DNA of 64,000 bases from Melampsora larici-populina 98AG31 (GCF_000204055.1 NW_006768803.1:785607-849606), one strand, 5' to 3'; positions 35,469-47,825 are shown, counted from the stretch's first letter. Translations and numbers: made by a program. Notes: generated by a model from the letters alone, not told the origin.

Positions 35469-37443
35469 TACCTACTTTTAGTCTGCTTTTTCCTGTGATC
35501 TTCTTTTTTTTCGTGTTTCGTTTGCTCTGAATCTTCTTCACACCTCTTCTTACTTCAACGATTAGCGAAAATTAGATAGTTGAGGTTGTTGATCACAAAG
35601 AGTGTCTTTTTGGTTCAGAATTTAGGTCTTGAGGTTTTTAATTAGATTTCTCTTTTTAAATCAATCATTTTAATTCCTTCACCTTTCTTTTATTTTCTTT
35701 TTTGATTGTATTTTAAAAAAAAGAAAACCTTATGTATTTTGTATTTTTACAATTAAGTTTTTTTAGATCATTTTTAACCATTTGGCCCCTTTTCTTTTTT
35801 CTTTTTTACTTTTACAAGCTTGTTGTTTTCTTATACGATTTTCTTTAATCTTTTTTTTTAATTTATACATCTTGTTTATTATATTGCGATCCTATGTACC
35901 AACCAATGAATGATAATTCACTCCTTTAATTTTCCCCGGAGTGTTTTTTGAGGTTATGGATTGTGTTATACCATGCAGGATACCAGGCCTATAGAATACC
36001 ACATTGTATGATGTTAGATAAATTACCACTCGAAGAGACATAGCTTGTTCCTTTGAAAATACGTAGAGTATCATCAAAACAAAATATCAAGGGATTGTAA
36101 ACTTTAGAAAAGGATTGCTATGCCAGAGGTTCTATCAATAAGACACACTTTAAAGAACTCATACACCAATAATTATCTCGTCGAGACTTGACTCTAGAAT
36201 CTTACTATGTATTTATCAGATATTTTCTGGATGCCGTTTGTAAGAAAATGGACATCGTCATATCGATGTCTCATACTAAAATCCTTGTAAGCATGTTTAT
36301 CTTGATTATGCTTGGGTTTTTCACTTGTTTGAGATAGACTAAATTGAAGCCTGATTAATGATGATGAGATATTTTCCTTCTCTAGTTGATTTTTGTATCA
36401 TAGAAGTTGTGTATTGCTCAATCGCTTATTCTACTTCATGACCGTTCCGTTCAAGAAGGAGCTCAAAGGATTGCCTACCCTTTATGCAAGAGTTGTTATG
36501 TGTGCAATGATCAATCAGACATTCTGGTCTGGACAGTTTTGTATGCAGACAAAGGTAACGATAGGTGGAGTTTGCCTTTGATCTCTGTGTGTAAGGTTGG
36601 ATATGGGGCGTGAGCTCGGTGAAGTTTCAATAACAACATTCATGATGTACATACCGCCTCACAAGTTGATCTGCAAAGATAGACCGAATCAGGATTCAGG
36701 ATTCAGGGGTGGATGACATTGACAAAAACTTGAAACAGGTAAGTAGAAATCCAATAAAGGATGACGATGCTGGGCATACATAGTCTTCGGATAATTGGTT
36801 AATGGAACTCATCGCAATCGCGATTCGCATCCGATCATGAGGTCAGCGCCTTCAAAAGTCGCTTAGTTGAATGTTGTACTCAATTTGTAACTTGAGCTTT
36901 ACAATCATAAAGGACCAGCACGTATAGATAGAAAAAGAGTCTGAGGAGAGACTCCAGACCGGAGAGAAACCGAAAGGCTCCTTTGAAAAGTTCAGATCGA
37001 TGGACAAACGCTGAGTGTTCTGATGAGCTTTCTCGTCCTCGTATCTCCTTTGTTTTTCAAATGTGTCCTCAACCGAATTTCAAAACTAGATCTAAAGTTT
37101 GATTTGTCTTTGTGTTATCCTCATCCAACTACTCCTTAAAGGCGAACATCAAAAGTTCAACACCTTCAGCTGAGCATGAATTCGACTGGTTTGATTCTGT
37201 AGGATCTATAAGACTTGAAGACAGATATCACCACCCACACACAACCACTCATTGGACCTTGCTACTTTAAGCACTCTGCAGCAATTCACCAATACCATCC
37301 TCAAGCCGAACGATTCAGATCCCTCCCTCCTCCAGAAAATCTTCGCGTCACTTTATTCTCCTTTACAAACCATCTTCACAGCAAGCACCAGCAAAAATTA
37401 CTACAAGACCACCGATCCCTTCAAAGTTGATTCATACATTCAT
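35469..37443. other. Intergenic; may hold an upstream exon of the next gene
   Basis: The first part is T-rich 3' flank. The frame of the gene at 37444 stays open upstream to 37219 but without an ATG, so an extra 5' exon could lie here. Short ORFs at 36393-36613 are not supported. Confidence 0.45.
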
Positions 37444-39123
37444 ATGTCCGATATAACTCTTTGCGAAGCCTCAAGGGGGAATACAAATGACGAAGTCACC
37501 CACCCGAACTACCAGCTCCCTGATCCAAAAGAAAGGATATGGTACGAGCTCTGTGAAAGTCTCGGATGGTATTGGCCACCACTAAGTCCAAAGACGGATG
37601 AAAATTATGCGCGATCTCGTGTTTTAGTTCACTTTGGTCGATTAAATTCGTTGACTCAAAGCGAGATTTTGAAGTTCAATCAAAGATCAAATGGTGAGAA
37701 TTATAATCCAAATCGAATTGAACGCTACTGGACCACATGGCATCTTCGTGCAATCTTTTTGGAAGCTATCGAATGGGCTGTTAATGGATATTCATCAGAT
37801 CCTGATTTACTTATCTTTCGAGATTTCACCTCTAATAGTGAATTAACTTGGCTTGATCTTAACCATTTCCGTTCTGAGAAACTCTTAGCCAAACAAATCG
37901 ATTTTCCTGTTGGTATACACTTTTACGCTACCGACCCGCTTCAAGGTGCTGGACCATCTCTTCCTCATCTTCTCAAAGCACAAGTTTCGAAAATCGATCT
38001 AGACAAAAGTCCGTCTCAAGGGTTTTGGTCAATTGGATTTCAAAGAACTCCATACCCAACTCATGAAATTAATTTTAGTCATTCTGAAGCATACCCTTCA
38101 GTTCATGTACCTCATCATCTTGGCAAGATTGGTGAGATTTGGGTAGAGCATGGTAAAGCAGGAGTCGAGAATCGGATCTTGTTTCGTAAGACGGTAGCAG
38201 AAGATGATCTTTCGATTCTTATTTGGCCTCAATACCAGCCTGCTCATCTTGATCAAAAACGTCCATTGACTCAACTTCCACGAATACCAGCCTATGCAGA
38301 TGAGATTGTTGAGGTATGTGAAGATATGATAGGAAGCTACATAAGTTGTTATAGTCCATTTCTGATGGAAATCTTTATCCCTTTTACTTAGCTATGTAAT
38401 GAGGATAGAATCCTTTTATTTGCATCTCATTATTCTTCCCATAGAGTACATATCACCTTACAGATCACTGTTCGATTTGATTGGGCTAGTCAGACTTCTG
38501 AAGATTCCTCTATTTGGCGCCCTAATCATTACAACTGGCCAAATCCTACCACACGGTAAGTCGCGAATAATCCTAGCTTCTTGATTGACTTTTCCTAATT
38601 ATGATTTGAAGTTTGGGTAAGAAGAATGAACTAACTCAAAGATCTCACTGAACCGACTTTTAGATATTCACACTACGTTAAGAGACCGATTACGATGCCA
38701 TTGGAAAGAAGTGTCGGATCTTTGGAAGATGAGAAGACAAATTCAACAGAAATTGATGGTGATTTTTTACGAAAAAGAATTAAGACTTTAACTCCAGAAT
38801 CAAAAGAAACAGATTCCAATTCAGATCATGATCATTCTCCAAGTCAAAATCTTTCTTCTTCAAGACTAAAACGTTCGATTGATCAAGTCAACAGATCAGA
38901 GAAAAAACAGATCAAGGTTGTAGAGAAGATTGTTTCACCAAGACTTATGATCCGACTTCCTTCTTCAATCGAGTCTAGAAAAGTAGATACAGATACAGAT
39001 ATAGATGCAGATACAAATCAAGCTCAGCCTTCATCACGTCGTAAGAGATCAAACTCTGGAGTTTCAGTAACCCGTCGTACTTCTTTACCTAGAGCAAGTA
39101 AAACTAAAAATACCGAGACTTGA
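37444..39123 (+). CDS. Uncharacterised 473-aa protein
   Basis: Exons 37444-38313, 38464-38555 and 38664-39123. The start is the first in-frame ATG (HMSDITL). The frame is open back to 37219, so an upstream exon may add N-terminal sequence. I do not recognise the family. The first two thirds are compact and Trp/Tyr-rich (ERIWYELCESLGWYWPP, YWTTWHLRAIFLEAIEW, FPVGIHFYATDPLQGAG). The second exon reads ITVRFDWASQTSEDSSIWRP. The last exon is a basic, Ser-rich, probably disordered tail with KR clusters that could be nuclear localisation signals (RKRIKTL, RRKRSNS). No signal peptide or membrane segment. A folded domain plus nuclear tail is my inference. Confidence 0.7.
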
Positions 39124-39739
39124 TGAAAATCAATTTTTTCATATCTTGAGAGTTTTCATCATTATTTTTTTTGTAACTTTTTTTTACATAATCACATTTT
39201 AATTTCTTAATTCTTGGTTCATTTAGCATAGAGAGTTGAAGGTTAGCTTTGGTTTAAAAGATTTTCTTTACTTACTGGGTGAGGCTCCAATAAAAAAAGT
39301 ATATAATTATCGTTCTTGTTGTTACATAATACAAATGTAGATCAAATTATTATTCATTTGAAATCTACATACATGTATGAAAATTGTCTAACTTCTTTTT
39401 GCAAAAGTTTTTTTGATCATAGGACTCTAGAAAACTTATGGTTTGCTGAGCTCTTTTGAATTTTTATATGTTGGCAATATCAACATCAGACTTGCTTATA
39501 TATTTTAAAGTGTAGTATTGAAAAGTCCTTTAGGCAAGGGTTTTAGGATTGTGGAGCTTCAGAGGTTGGTTTGTGACTTACCTCCATAGAATGTACTGCG
39601 AGTTTGTTGATCTTGTGACTGGAAGTGAGACTCTGAGCCTGCACCTCTTATTGGATCCTCCGGGGATTATTGAATGACTGGATTGAATCTTAAAAGTGTG
39701 CTAAAGCATTGCCATGAGGTTTGGACGCTGGTCATGCCC
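39124..39739. other. Intergenic, AT-rich
   Basis: 3' flank of the preceding gene; no ORF or element ends seen before the hairpin cluster. Confidence 0.45.
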
Positions 39740-39772
39740 TTTGCAAAGGGCAGAAGTTCTGCCCTTTGCAAA
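39740..39772. repeat. Perfect 33-bp palindrome (16-bp arms, 1-nt loop)
   Basis: TTTGCAAAGGGCAGAA, one G, then its exact reverse complement. It abuts the next hairpin. Confidence 0.95.
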
Positions 39773-39815
39773 TACACTTCTTGCTGTTCTGCCGCAGAAC
39801 AGCAAGAAGTGTATT
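39771..39815. repeat. Perfect 45-bp hairpin (21-bp arms, 3-nt loop)
   Basis: Arm AATACACTTCTTGCTGTTCT plus G, loop CCG, then the exact complement. It overlaps the previous palindrome by two bases, forming a double hairpin. Confidence 0.95.
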
Positions 39816-39849
39816 GATATTACCAATCGCGTCATGCTCTCTGGGTCTT

Positions 39850-39890
39850 CGGAATGGTCTCGTCATTCCGGAACCTGTCCTTCCGGAATG
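39850..39890. repeat. Two mutually exclusive hairpins sharing a middle arm
   Basis: CATTCCGGAA at 39864-39873 can pair with the downstream TTCCGGAATG at 39881-39890 (10-bp arms, 7-nt loop). Its first seven bases can instead pair with the upstream CGGAATG at 39850-39856 (also a 7-nt loop). Confidence 0.85.
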
Positions 39891-40415
39891 CGATGTAAGA
39901 AAGAGATCTCTTTGCCTCAAGTCAGATGATATTCATTTTTCCAAGTAGGCAAAGGCACAAATCAGATGGTTTGTTCAAAGGAACAGCTCTCAATTCTTTA
40001 GGCATCTAGCTCAGTTAAACTGGCTGACATTTTCGCGCTCTATGAGGAATGTGACCTTGGCAAGGCAGATGGGTCACAGCACGTTGAGAAAGGGCAGAAT
40101 GACGGAATCGATTGATTTCGAAAAGAAAACTAAGCAGGACGGGATGAGTATGGATGACTTTATTTTATTTGAACCTATATATAAAGTGAACGATCATCCA
40201 CCATATTTTCATCCTCAGCATACATTTACCCTTCTTAAACTATTAAACTATCACTCCGCTTCTAATTTTCTTAAAACTCTCCACTTGAATATTTACCACA
40301 TTATCCCCACCATTAAAGCTCCTTTAGCTTACTTCCAAAAACTCACATTCACATTTTTATATCATAATCAACAATATAAAACAATCTTCTCGAAGGCTTT
40401 CTTTGTTCTCCAATC
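39891..40415. other. Intergenic, upstream of the gene at 40416
   Basis: A 125-codon ORF (40042-40419) runs into the start of the next gene in another frame and reads as AT-rich noncoding sequence. Probably promoter and 5' UTR. Confidence 0.4.
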
Positions 40416-41835
40416 ATGACCTCACAAACTACATCATCCTACTCTGGTCTCACTTTACAAATGGTCCGAGAAACTAATGAAGATACGGGTCTCACTGGTT
40501 CCACTCCTTACGTTCATCCGTTGGATTGCACAAGAAGTACGTTCCCAATTCCTTCACACTCTGTCTCTGTCCAGTTGTCCAGTTTGCTTACTTTGTTTTT
40601 TGTAGATTGCGTATTCTGTTCGGATGATTCCCGATCAGTGATCGAAGAAATCGCGGGGGTTGATCATATCCCAAGAGGTGAGTCTATCTTTCCTGTTATG
40701 TCATCATTGATGAAATTTGACTGATTTTTCTTTTTGGCTACTCAGGTCCTTTTCTACTTGAACAAGTACATTATGTCATAGACTAGACTCCAATGAGGTA
40801 TTGGAATCTCCATTCGAATGCGAACCTAGTACCTCAAGAACTACTCGAATGGCTGGTAATACCGACAACGAGGAACCAGAAGACTTTGCAGAAGAGATGA
40901 TGTTAGATGCATCAATGATACCGATTTTTGATTCATGTGGATGTGAGCCTACCAAGGAGAAGACATTAAGCTCTACTGATCTTTCCGGACAAGCTTTGGA
41001 AGAATATGATGAAGATCAACCATTCGATATCTCATCACGTCCTAGCTTTGTGACCTTTGAAACTAGTCACGATGTCGATCCATTTTCAGATTCATATATA
41101 TCACCTTTTTCAATTCCTCGAAGTATGATTGATTGGCAACGTGATGAATACATCGATGCATCAACTATTCCAGCTTTTGTTGAATTCACGGTCACTAATC
41201 CTGTTTACACAGACTACCAATTCAATCCTTCAATGAGGTCTCAAGGTGTAGGAGGTAGTCGACAAGAAGTTGAACCTTGTAAAGATGAAGATTCAGTCTC
41301 TGATCATGACACGGAATCCAGCGAATGGACATCAACGGCTGATTCTAACACTGACTATCCTGGATGTGAAAGCTCGGACTCAGGAAGCGGTGATGAAAAG
41401 ACAATGGATATCAAGGGGAAATCAAAGGCTGTAAAGAACATGGGACGCAAATTGTTTTTGCCTCAAAAGACACGCCGAAAAGTAGTCCCGCTACCAAAGG
41501 CCACTTGGAAATCCTCGATCGATGATATAGAGACTAGCAGTATCGAAGGAGAAGAGGCGGATGTAGATGAACCTGGATCTTCATCACAAAATCAATCTGA
41601 TAAGAAACGAAGAAGATTAAGCTCGATTGAAGCCTTAGTGTTAAAATTACCTAATACGACACTAAAGATTTTTCCAACCATGGTGGTCTATGATTCTCAA
41701 GTAGATAGACCAGGGATGGCAAGATCACGTCTTTCGTTGAAAAGACCTTTATCGGATGAAAGATCTGATGAGTTTGTTAAAAAGGTTAAATTGATGAAAG
41801 GTTCAAATCGAGTACAATATAGAAAATTAAATTGA
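40416..41835 (+). CDS. Uncharacterised acidic protein with internal D-x-S repeat motif
   Basis: Exons 40416-40536, 40606-40677 and 40787-41835 join in frame to 413 aa; the last acceptor is the TAG at 40784-40786. Not assigned to a family. A short motif occurs three times in the acidic middle: DASMIPIFDS, DISSRPSFVTF and DASTIPAFVEF, with consensus D-(A/I)-S-x-x-P-x-F. A Ser/Asp/Glu-rich stretch follows, then basic segments (KKRRRLSSIEALVLKLPNTT, RSRLSLKRPLSDERSDEFVK KVKLM) that could be nuclear signals. A CVFC pair sits in exon 2. No signal peptide. The repeat may be a set of short linear motifs that bind one partner; function unknown. Confidence 0.72.
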
Positions 41836-42908
41836 GATCAATCTCTTTCATTTCATATTTGACTTCCTTATCTTCTCTTATTGGGCTTCCTTCTTGTTTC
41901 TCATGTTGTAGTCTTTAGCCTTTGGTTATGTTTTTTTTTCTCATTTCTTTTTCATCTCTTTGTTCAGTTCTCTTTATTTAAATCTTGTATAATTATACAC
42001 AAAGTAACTCTCGATTGATTTTGTTCCATTAGTTTCTTCTTTATGGAATTGAATATTCCAGATGATAAGCTGTTAAATTCAAACGATCAAGATTTCTTGA
42101 TCTATGCTCTATGTACACACAAAAGGCACCTTAATTACATGGGCATCTTCCGTTCAGAAAGTTTGGTCATGTCCAACTTGCAGACTGTTCTCTTCTATAG
42201 ATTCATGCTGCAGTCTGAGACTATGGTCTTCACACCCAGACACGTTGAAATCGCTACGCCACCTTTTCTGTTTCTGGACCGACCAATTGCATACTTGGTT
42301 GTCCTACTGACTTCAGTCCAAATTTCAGTATCCCAAAGACGCAGGGTATTACAAATCCTATGTCGAGAAGGGTAAGCTAATCATATCACGGTAGTTTTGC
42401 CTCTAATTGCTTTTTTTATACAGTTCTGTTCTGCTCATTTGGATTTTGAATTGAATCCGATAGCAATGGAAATCATTACAATACGTTCAAAAATGTATAA
42501 AATTTGATTTATTGGCCTAGAGTTTTGACTACATTATGGTATTTTAGGAATTGAGAAATTGGTGAAGAGTACAATAAAAAATGCAGTCAAAATACCCTCA
42601 GTAAGATTTATTATTAATCATCATTGGGTTGAATATATGAAAGTGATACCCTCAGTTAAAGATTCATTTTTTGACATCATTGGGTTAAGTTTAAGAAAAT
42701 TAAATAGATAGAAAGTCTAGTATAAAGATGAAAGATTTTTTTTACAGAACTTGAAAGAAGGAGAAGTCGATTGAAAGGAAATGAAAAAGAAATGAAAATT
42801 CTGAATCAAGTGACCTTTTTTTTTAAGTTTTTGTACATATATAGCCGAATGGAAATCTAAAAATGTGAAAGAGTCGATGAAAGAATGAAAAAAAATGAAA
42901 CTCACAAT
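41836..42908. other. Convergent intergenic region
   Basis: 3' flank of the 413-aa gene. A 110-codon ORF at 42043-42375 starts 200 bp after its stop, has no recognisable motif and is not called. The rest is AT-rich. Confidence 0.4.
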
Positions 42909-43244
42909 TCAAAACTGGGAAACTTTTCGAGCAGATTCAGGAATTGGTTCAGGGATCTTGGAAAGGTCTTTGAGAATGATGATACCTCCTTTGATAGATG
43001 GGCGGTATGTATGTGTTCGAGTAGAAGTGAGAGAAGGATTGTTGAGTAAAAGTGTTGGACAAAGACGATTTAAGTTCTTGGGATGAAGCTTGATGGGTTC
43101 GAATGCCTTCTTCGGTTGTTCTTCAACTTTGACTGATGTTGTAGGAGGATCAGGGCGGCGTTCGGGAATCGGATTAAGTTGACGGAGAGGAGGAGGTCTG
43201 GGGGCGAGAACATTGGCTTGAGTTTGGTGTCGTTGTAAAGGCAT
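42909..43244 (-). CDS. Short Pro-rich hypothetical protein
   Basis: 111 aa from the ATG at 43244 (MPLQRHQTQANV). The frame is open further back to an ATG at 43481, which would give 190 aa with a Ser/Thr/Arg-rich front that could resemble a mitochondrial presequence. The body is Pro/Arg-rich (APRPPPLRQLNPIPERRPDP) and the end reads YRPSIKGGIIILKDLSKIPE. I recognise no family. Its head-to-head position with mtIF2 (about 0.8 kb apart) gives no clue. It could be real and short or a chance ORF. Confidence 0.45.
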   Translation of the reverse strand: MPLQRHQTQANVLAPRPPPLRQLNPIPERRPDPPTTSVKVEEQPKKAFEPIKLHPKNLNRLCPTLLLNNPSLTSTRTHTYRPSIKGGIIILKDLSKIPEPIPESARKVSQF

Positions 43245-43471
43245 GATGGTATAAGATATACGAAGTGGATGGAGGGATTTGGATGTGAGCAAGATTGTAA
43301 ATGGTGAGGTTGTGTGGAAGGGTGAAGGAAAGTTAAAGCGAGTGGCCGATGTCCTCAATCGATTTATATGACAACGTTGGTGCTGATCACACCATACAAT
43401 CCCATAATGCAATCCCATAATACTGAAACTGAGGATACAAACAGATGATCGGCCAATCCCATTTCTCGATC

Positions 43472-43522
43472 GCATTATCAAAGCATTATCGAAGCATTAT
43501 CGAAGCATTATCGAAGCATTAT
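43472..43522. repeat. 11-bp tandem repeat, about 4.6 copies
   Basis: Unit GCATTATCGAA; the first copy has CAA instead of CGA. Upstream of the short minus-strand ORF. Confidence 0.9.
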
Positions 43523-44038
43523 TTTTGTGATACAAGCGCCTTGAATATTGATAACATTTACCGCACGGCAAATTAATTAATGCTGGCAATAGACTCATCA
43601 TATTTGTATGTGGGTATTTTAGGATCCTCTTAAGTTTCCGTCGCAAACATTTATCGCTTCATCTCCCCGATGTCATGTTCCTCAAAATTCAACAACTGCC
43701 CGTGTTTGGTGAGAAAGACATTTTAAAAAATTAACAGCAAATGTTAGAAGCCTCATGAAAAGCGAATACAGACCACCTCATATCACAGCTTGAGGTTTGT
43801 ATACATATTTTGAAATTTATCAGAGGGAGCATTTTGGCGAATCACTCCTTGAAAAAACTCCTGAATTGTGTTGTGGTTGTAAGAAGTTGAATAATTCAGA
43901 AACATTGGATATGTTTTCTTTGTAGGATCCATCACAAGTGACGTGTCTACGTAGACTATGGTTTTTTGATGAGAAAGTGAATTTGAAAGAGAAGGAAAGT
44001 GAAAAGGTTATGGGGTTCGGATTGGAGTATGGGATTAC

Positions 44039-47000
44039 ATGATGAAGTGTTACTTGAAATTTGACATTGTTCCGAAAAAATCCAAGGAAAGTTTAAGAAA
44101 TCGATATCACACGAACCACTTGAAGTTCATACCAAGTTCCAAAACGAAAAGGACGAGAATGTCAAAAGCAAGATTAAAGGATGGAACTAAGACAATCTTA
44201 GCAATCAAATCAAATCAAACCAAATCATTCTCAATTTTAACTAATCAAAATCAACAACAAAACAAATGGAATCAATATCAACCACCACCACCAGCACAAC
44301 AGAACTCGAATTATCAAGCACCATCGAGGTATAATCAAGCACCACCGAGGTTCAATCCAGAACAACCAAGATATCAGCAGCAGCCAAACTATCAACAGCA
44401 GCCAAACTATCAACAACAGCCAAGGTATCAGCAACATCCAAGATATCAACAGCAGTCAAATTATCAGCAGCAGCCAAATCATCAACAACATCCAAACTAT
44501 CAACAAAATCATTCTTATCAAAACCAGCAGCCTCCATCTTCATATCCGAATCAGCCTTATCATCAAGGACCTCATCATCAATTCCAACCTCAGCCTCCTC
44601 ATTCAGCGTATCAACAATACAATCCAAACCGAAACTTTCAATCACTAGAGACCCAACCCGCAAACCGATCACAACCCCCCTCATCCTCATCCTCCAACCA
44701 ACCTATACCATCCTCATCAAAACCTATTATTCGAACCCAAGATTCACGTACGAACTCAAGAAAAAAAGATGAAGAGAAAAAATTAAGAAGAGCAGGAATT
44801 TTACCAGCATTTATAAAACCTAAACCTAAGATCGGAGTTATAACCATAAGTAAAGCAGCACAAGAAAAAAAAGCTAAAAAAGCATTAGAAGCATTAAATC
44901 AAAAAACTAAAGAAGAAAATTTGAATAATTTAAAAGGAAAGAAAAAGAATGAATTGGCTATTGGATCTGTTATGACAGTTTCTCAACTTGCTCATTTGAC
45001 TCATCAAAAATTAAGTAAGATTCAATCCAATTTTTTTATGATGCTTTTCAAATTCACTTCTTATGTAGTTTTCTTACTGATCTGGGTTTCTTTTGCTTGT
45101 TCATAGGTCGATTACAATCACTTATGCAATCAGCAGGTTTAACAGATATAAGACCCGATCGAATCTTAACCTCAGATGATTCAGCTTATTTAGCATTAGA
45201 ATCAGGTTACGAACCTATCATAAATGATTCGCTAGCATTCGATATTTATCCAGATCCACCATCAAAAGATCCATCTAGATTATCATTAAGACCACCTATA
45301 GTATGTATAATGGGACATGTAGATCATGGGAAAACTACTTTATTAGATTCGCTTAGGTCTTCTTCTATTGCTGATCAAGAAGCTGGTGGAATTACTCAAC
45401 ATATTGGTGCTTTTGAAGTTTCTGTAACAGATTTGATGGGTCTTAAAAAGGAGGATAAATCAAAGAAAGCTACTGAAGATCAAGAACAAGATGATTCGTC
45501 GCCTAAAACGATCACTTTTCTGGATACACCTGGTCATGCTGCTTTCAGTGCTATGAGAAGTAGAGGAGCATTAACAACAGATGTAGCCATCATCGTAGTA
45601 GCAGCAGACGATGGAGTCAAACCACAAACATTAGAAGTGATCGAATTAGTAAAACAAACTGATATAGGAATCATAGTAGCCATAACGAAATGTGATAAAC
45701 CATCCATAGATTTACATAGAACGAAATCAATGATATATGAAGCCGGAATCGAAATTGAAGATTTAGGTGGCGAGATTCCATGTGTAGAAGTATCAGCATT
45801 AAATAAAAAAGGTTTAGATCAATTGGCAGAAACGATAATTGCAGTAGCAGAAGTAAGAGAATTGAGAATAGAAAGTGAAGGGGTTAGATTTGAAGGAAGA
45901 GTCATTGAATCTGACGTTAGTAGAGAAAGAGGAAATGTTGCAACGATTATTGGACTTCGTGGCACTTTGAAAATCGGGACTGATTTGATTGCTGGTACTT
46001 CTTATGGTCGTGCACGTCAATTGATTTCAGTTTCAGGTGAACCTATTGAATTTCTTAAACCAGGTCAACCAGCACTTGTAACGGGATGGAAACAATTACC
46101 TGAAGCTGGTAGTTTAGTATTAGGGGTCGAAACAGAAGATCAAGCAAAAAGAGCATATGAGAATCGAATCAGAAGAGAAGAATCTAGAAAATTGATTGAA
46201 GAGATTGAAGTGGTAAATGAAAAGCGAGCGAATGCTAAAGAAATTTTTGAAAACAAGAAATCTGAATTGATTGGACTTGATAGACGAGCTAGATGGGCAC
46301 ATTTACGTGAAAGAGAAAAATTAGAAATGGTTGCTGAAGCTAAAGCTAAAGGAGAAGAAGAAACAGAATTAGAACATGAATTAAGGATTATTACCAAAGC
46401 TGACTTTACAGGTACAGTCGAAGCCTTGAAAACTGCACTAGGTGGACTTGGAAATGAAACAGTAAGAGTCAAGATTGTGAGTAGTGGGGTAGGAAATGTA
46501 ACCGAGAGTGATGTAGGAATGGCAGTAGCTTCAAAAGGCATGATCATTGGATTTAATGTGGGAGTAGATCGAGCTGCATTTGTTCCAATGGGAACTCATA
46601 AAATCGAATGTAAAACTGAAACTGTGATTTATAGATTAGTAGAACATGTGACCAATAAATTAATTGATATGTTACCTAAACGATTTGAAGAAAGAGTAGT
46701 GGGAGAAGCTACGATTGCCGAAATCTTTGAAATCACTATCAAAGGTAGGATTACTAAGAAAGTAGCTGGATGTAAAGTTATGAATGGTGAAATTAAAAAG
46801 AAAGATGGGATTAGGATTATGAGAGGGATGGAAATCATTTGGGAAGGTTCGTTTTGTTTTTAATTTTTATCACTCGATTTTAGCTTTTCAATTACATAGG
46901 TATTGATTGTTTTTCTTGATGATAATAGGAAATCTTGAACAACTTAAACATGGAAAGAAAGAAGAAAAATCGATTTCTAAAGGTAAAGAATGTGGAATTG

Positions 47001-47095
47001 AATTTGGAAATGGGTTTAATGAATTTATGATTGGAGATAAAGTTTTAGGAGTTGAAAAATTCGAAGTGACTAGAAGTTTGAGTGATGGATTATGA
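44039..47095 (+). CDS. IFM1: Mitochondrial translation initiation factor IF-2
   Basis: Exons 44039-45014, 45107-46846 and 46929-47095 join to 960 aa; the second donor is the less usual GTTCGT. The GTPase domain is complete: G1 GHVDHGKT near residue 395, G3 DTPGHAAF near 465, G4 TKCD near 519, and a GGITQHIGA switch. The IF-2 domains follow (VATIIGLRGTLKIGTDLIAG, ITKADFTGTVEALKTALGGL). The last exon has the domain IV end (GNLEQLKHGKKEEKSISKGK, ECGIEFGNGFNEF). The factor brings initiator tRNA to the mitochondrial small subunit and drives subunit joining. The front 325 residues hold basic/Ser-rich sequence that could target mitochondria and then an unusual Gln/Pro/Tyr/Asn-rich repeat. An ATG further upstream through another exon cannot be excluded. 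Confidence 0.9.
44371..44520 (+). repeat. 18-bp tandem repeat encoding YQQQPN-like hexapeptides
   Basis: About eight copies of a six-codon unit Y-Q-Q-(Q/H)-(P/S)-(N/R), inside the N-terminal part of mtIF2. The codons vary between CAA and CAG, so the array is not freshly expanded. Confidence 0.85.
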
Positions 47096-47550
47096 TTTGT
47101 TTATACATCTTTATAGTGCCCAAGAGATTTAGAAGGGAATTTTTGTGGAAGGGTTTTGTAGATTGATTTTTGGTTGAAAGGATCAGATTAGAATGACCAC
47201 TCTAAATAGATGATACCGACTGGAGGTTTCTTATTCCGCTTATGGTCAGTCTTGGGCTTTGACTTTTTTACGTGCTATAAAGAAGAAATCGATTTTGGGT
47301 TGTTGCTGAATGCAAATCCATCCCAGATTGAATTCTCTAATTAATAACAAATCAGGAGAATCAAGATCAGATGCAGTTGATCTTTGTTAAAGAAAATGTC
47401 ATATACTTCAAGGAGGGTAAAGCTTAAAGAAATAGTGGTTAAGATTTGGAATGAGCATTGTGTAATACAAGTTGAAGAGACAAGTGAGATGTTAATCTAA
47501 TCTAGTGATTGAGTTGGATGATGAAGGATAGATTATTCGAAAGCCTTGAT
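47096..47550. other. Intergenic after mtIF2
   Basis: 3' flank; no gene or element ends identified. Confidence 0.45.
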
Positions 47551-47705
47551 TTACTTGTAAACTGATCAAACTCCCCCCCCCGCCCCAGTAGTCGAGGGAG
47601 GGACTTACGGTGGTTTTCAACTCACAACAGCAAGATTTTCGGTCATTTGTTTGCTTTTGCCCATTATGAGGGTTCAATACCTCATAAAATCTTGCTTCCA
47701 GCCGC
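47551..47705. repeat. Left arm of a diverged long inverted repeat
   Basis: Pairs with 57287-57449 in opposite orientation. Shared blocks include AACTCACAACAGCA, GGGACTTAC and CTTGCTTCCAGCCGC. A C-run (47574-47581) lies in the arm. Together the arms enclose the Harbinger-type MITE, the CACTA element and a small MITE. Confidence 0.7.
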
Positions 47706-47825
47706 ACCTAGCTTGCTTGACATCTTATAGGTCTCCTGGTGCCGGTTTCAGATCTGCATTCTGGATGGATTTGTTGCTATTGCAATTCTTGGACATTGTG
47801 TTTTTGGATACATCTGCACATCTTA

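Noticed and set aside
39714..39948. Overlapping ORFs on both strands in the hairpin cluster
   Set aside because: They result from the palindromes being open in several frames; no protein-like composition.
43472..43522. CRISPR-like array
   Set aside because: It is a simple 11-bp tandem repeat with no spacers, and the genome is eukaryotic.
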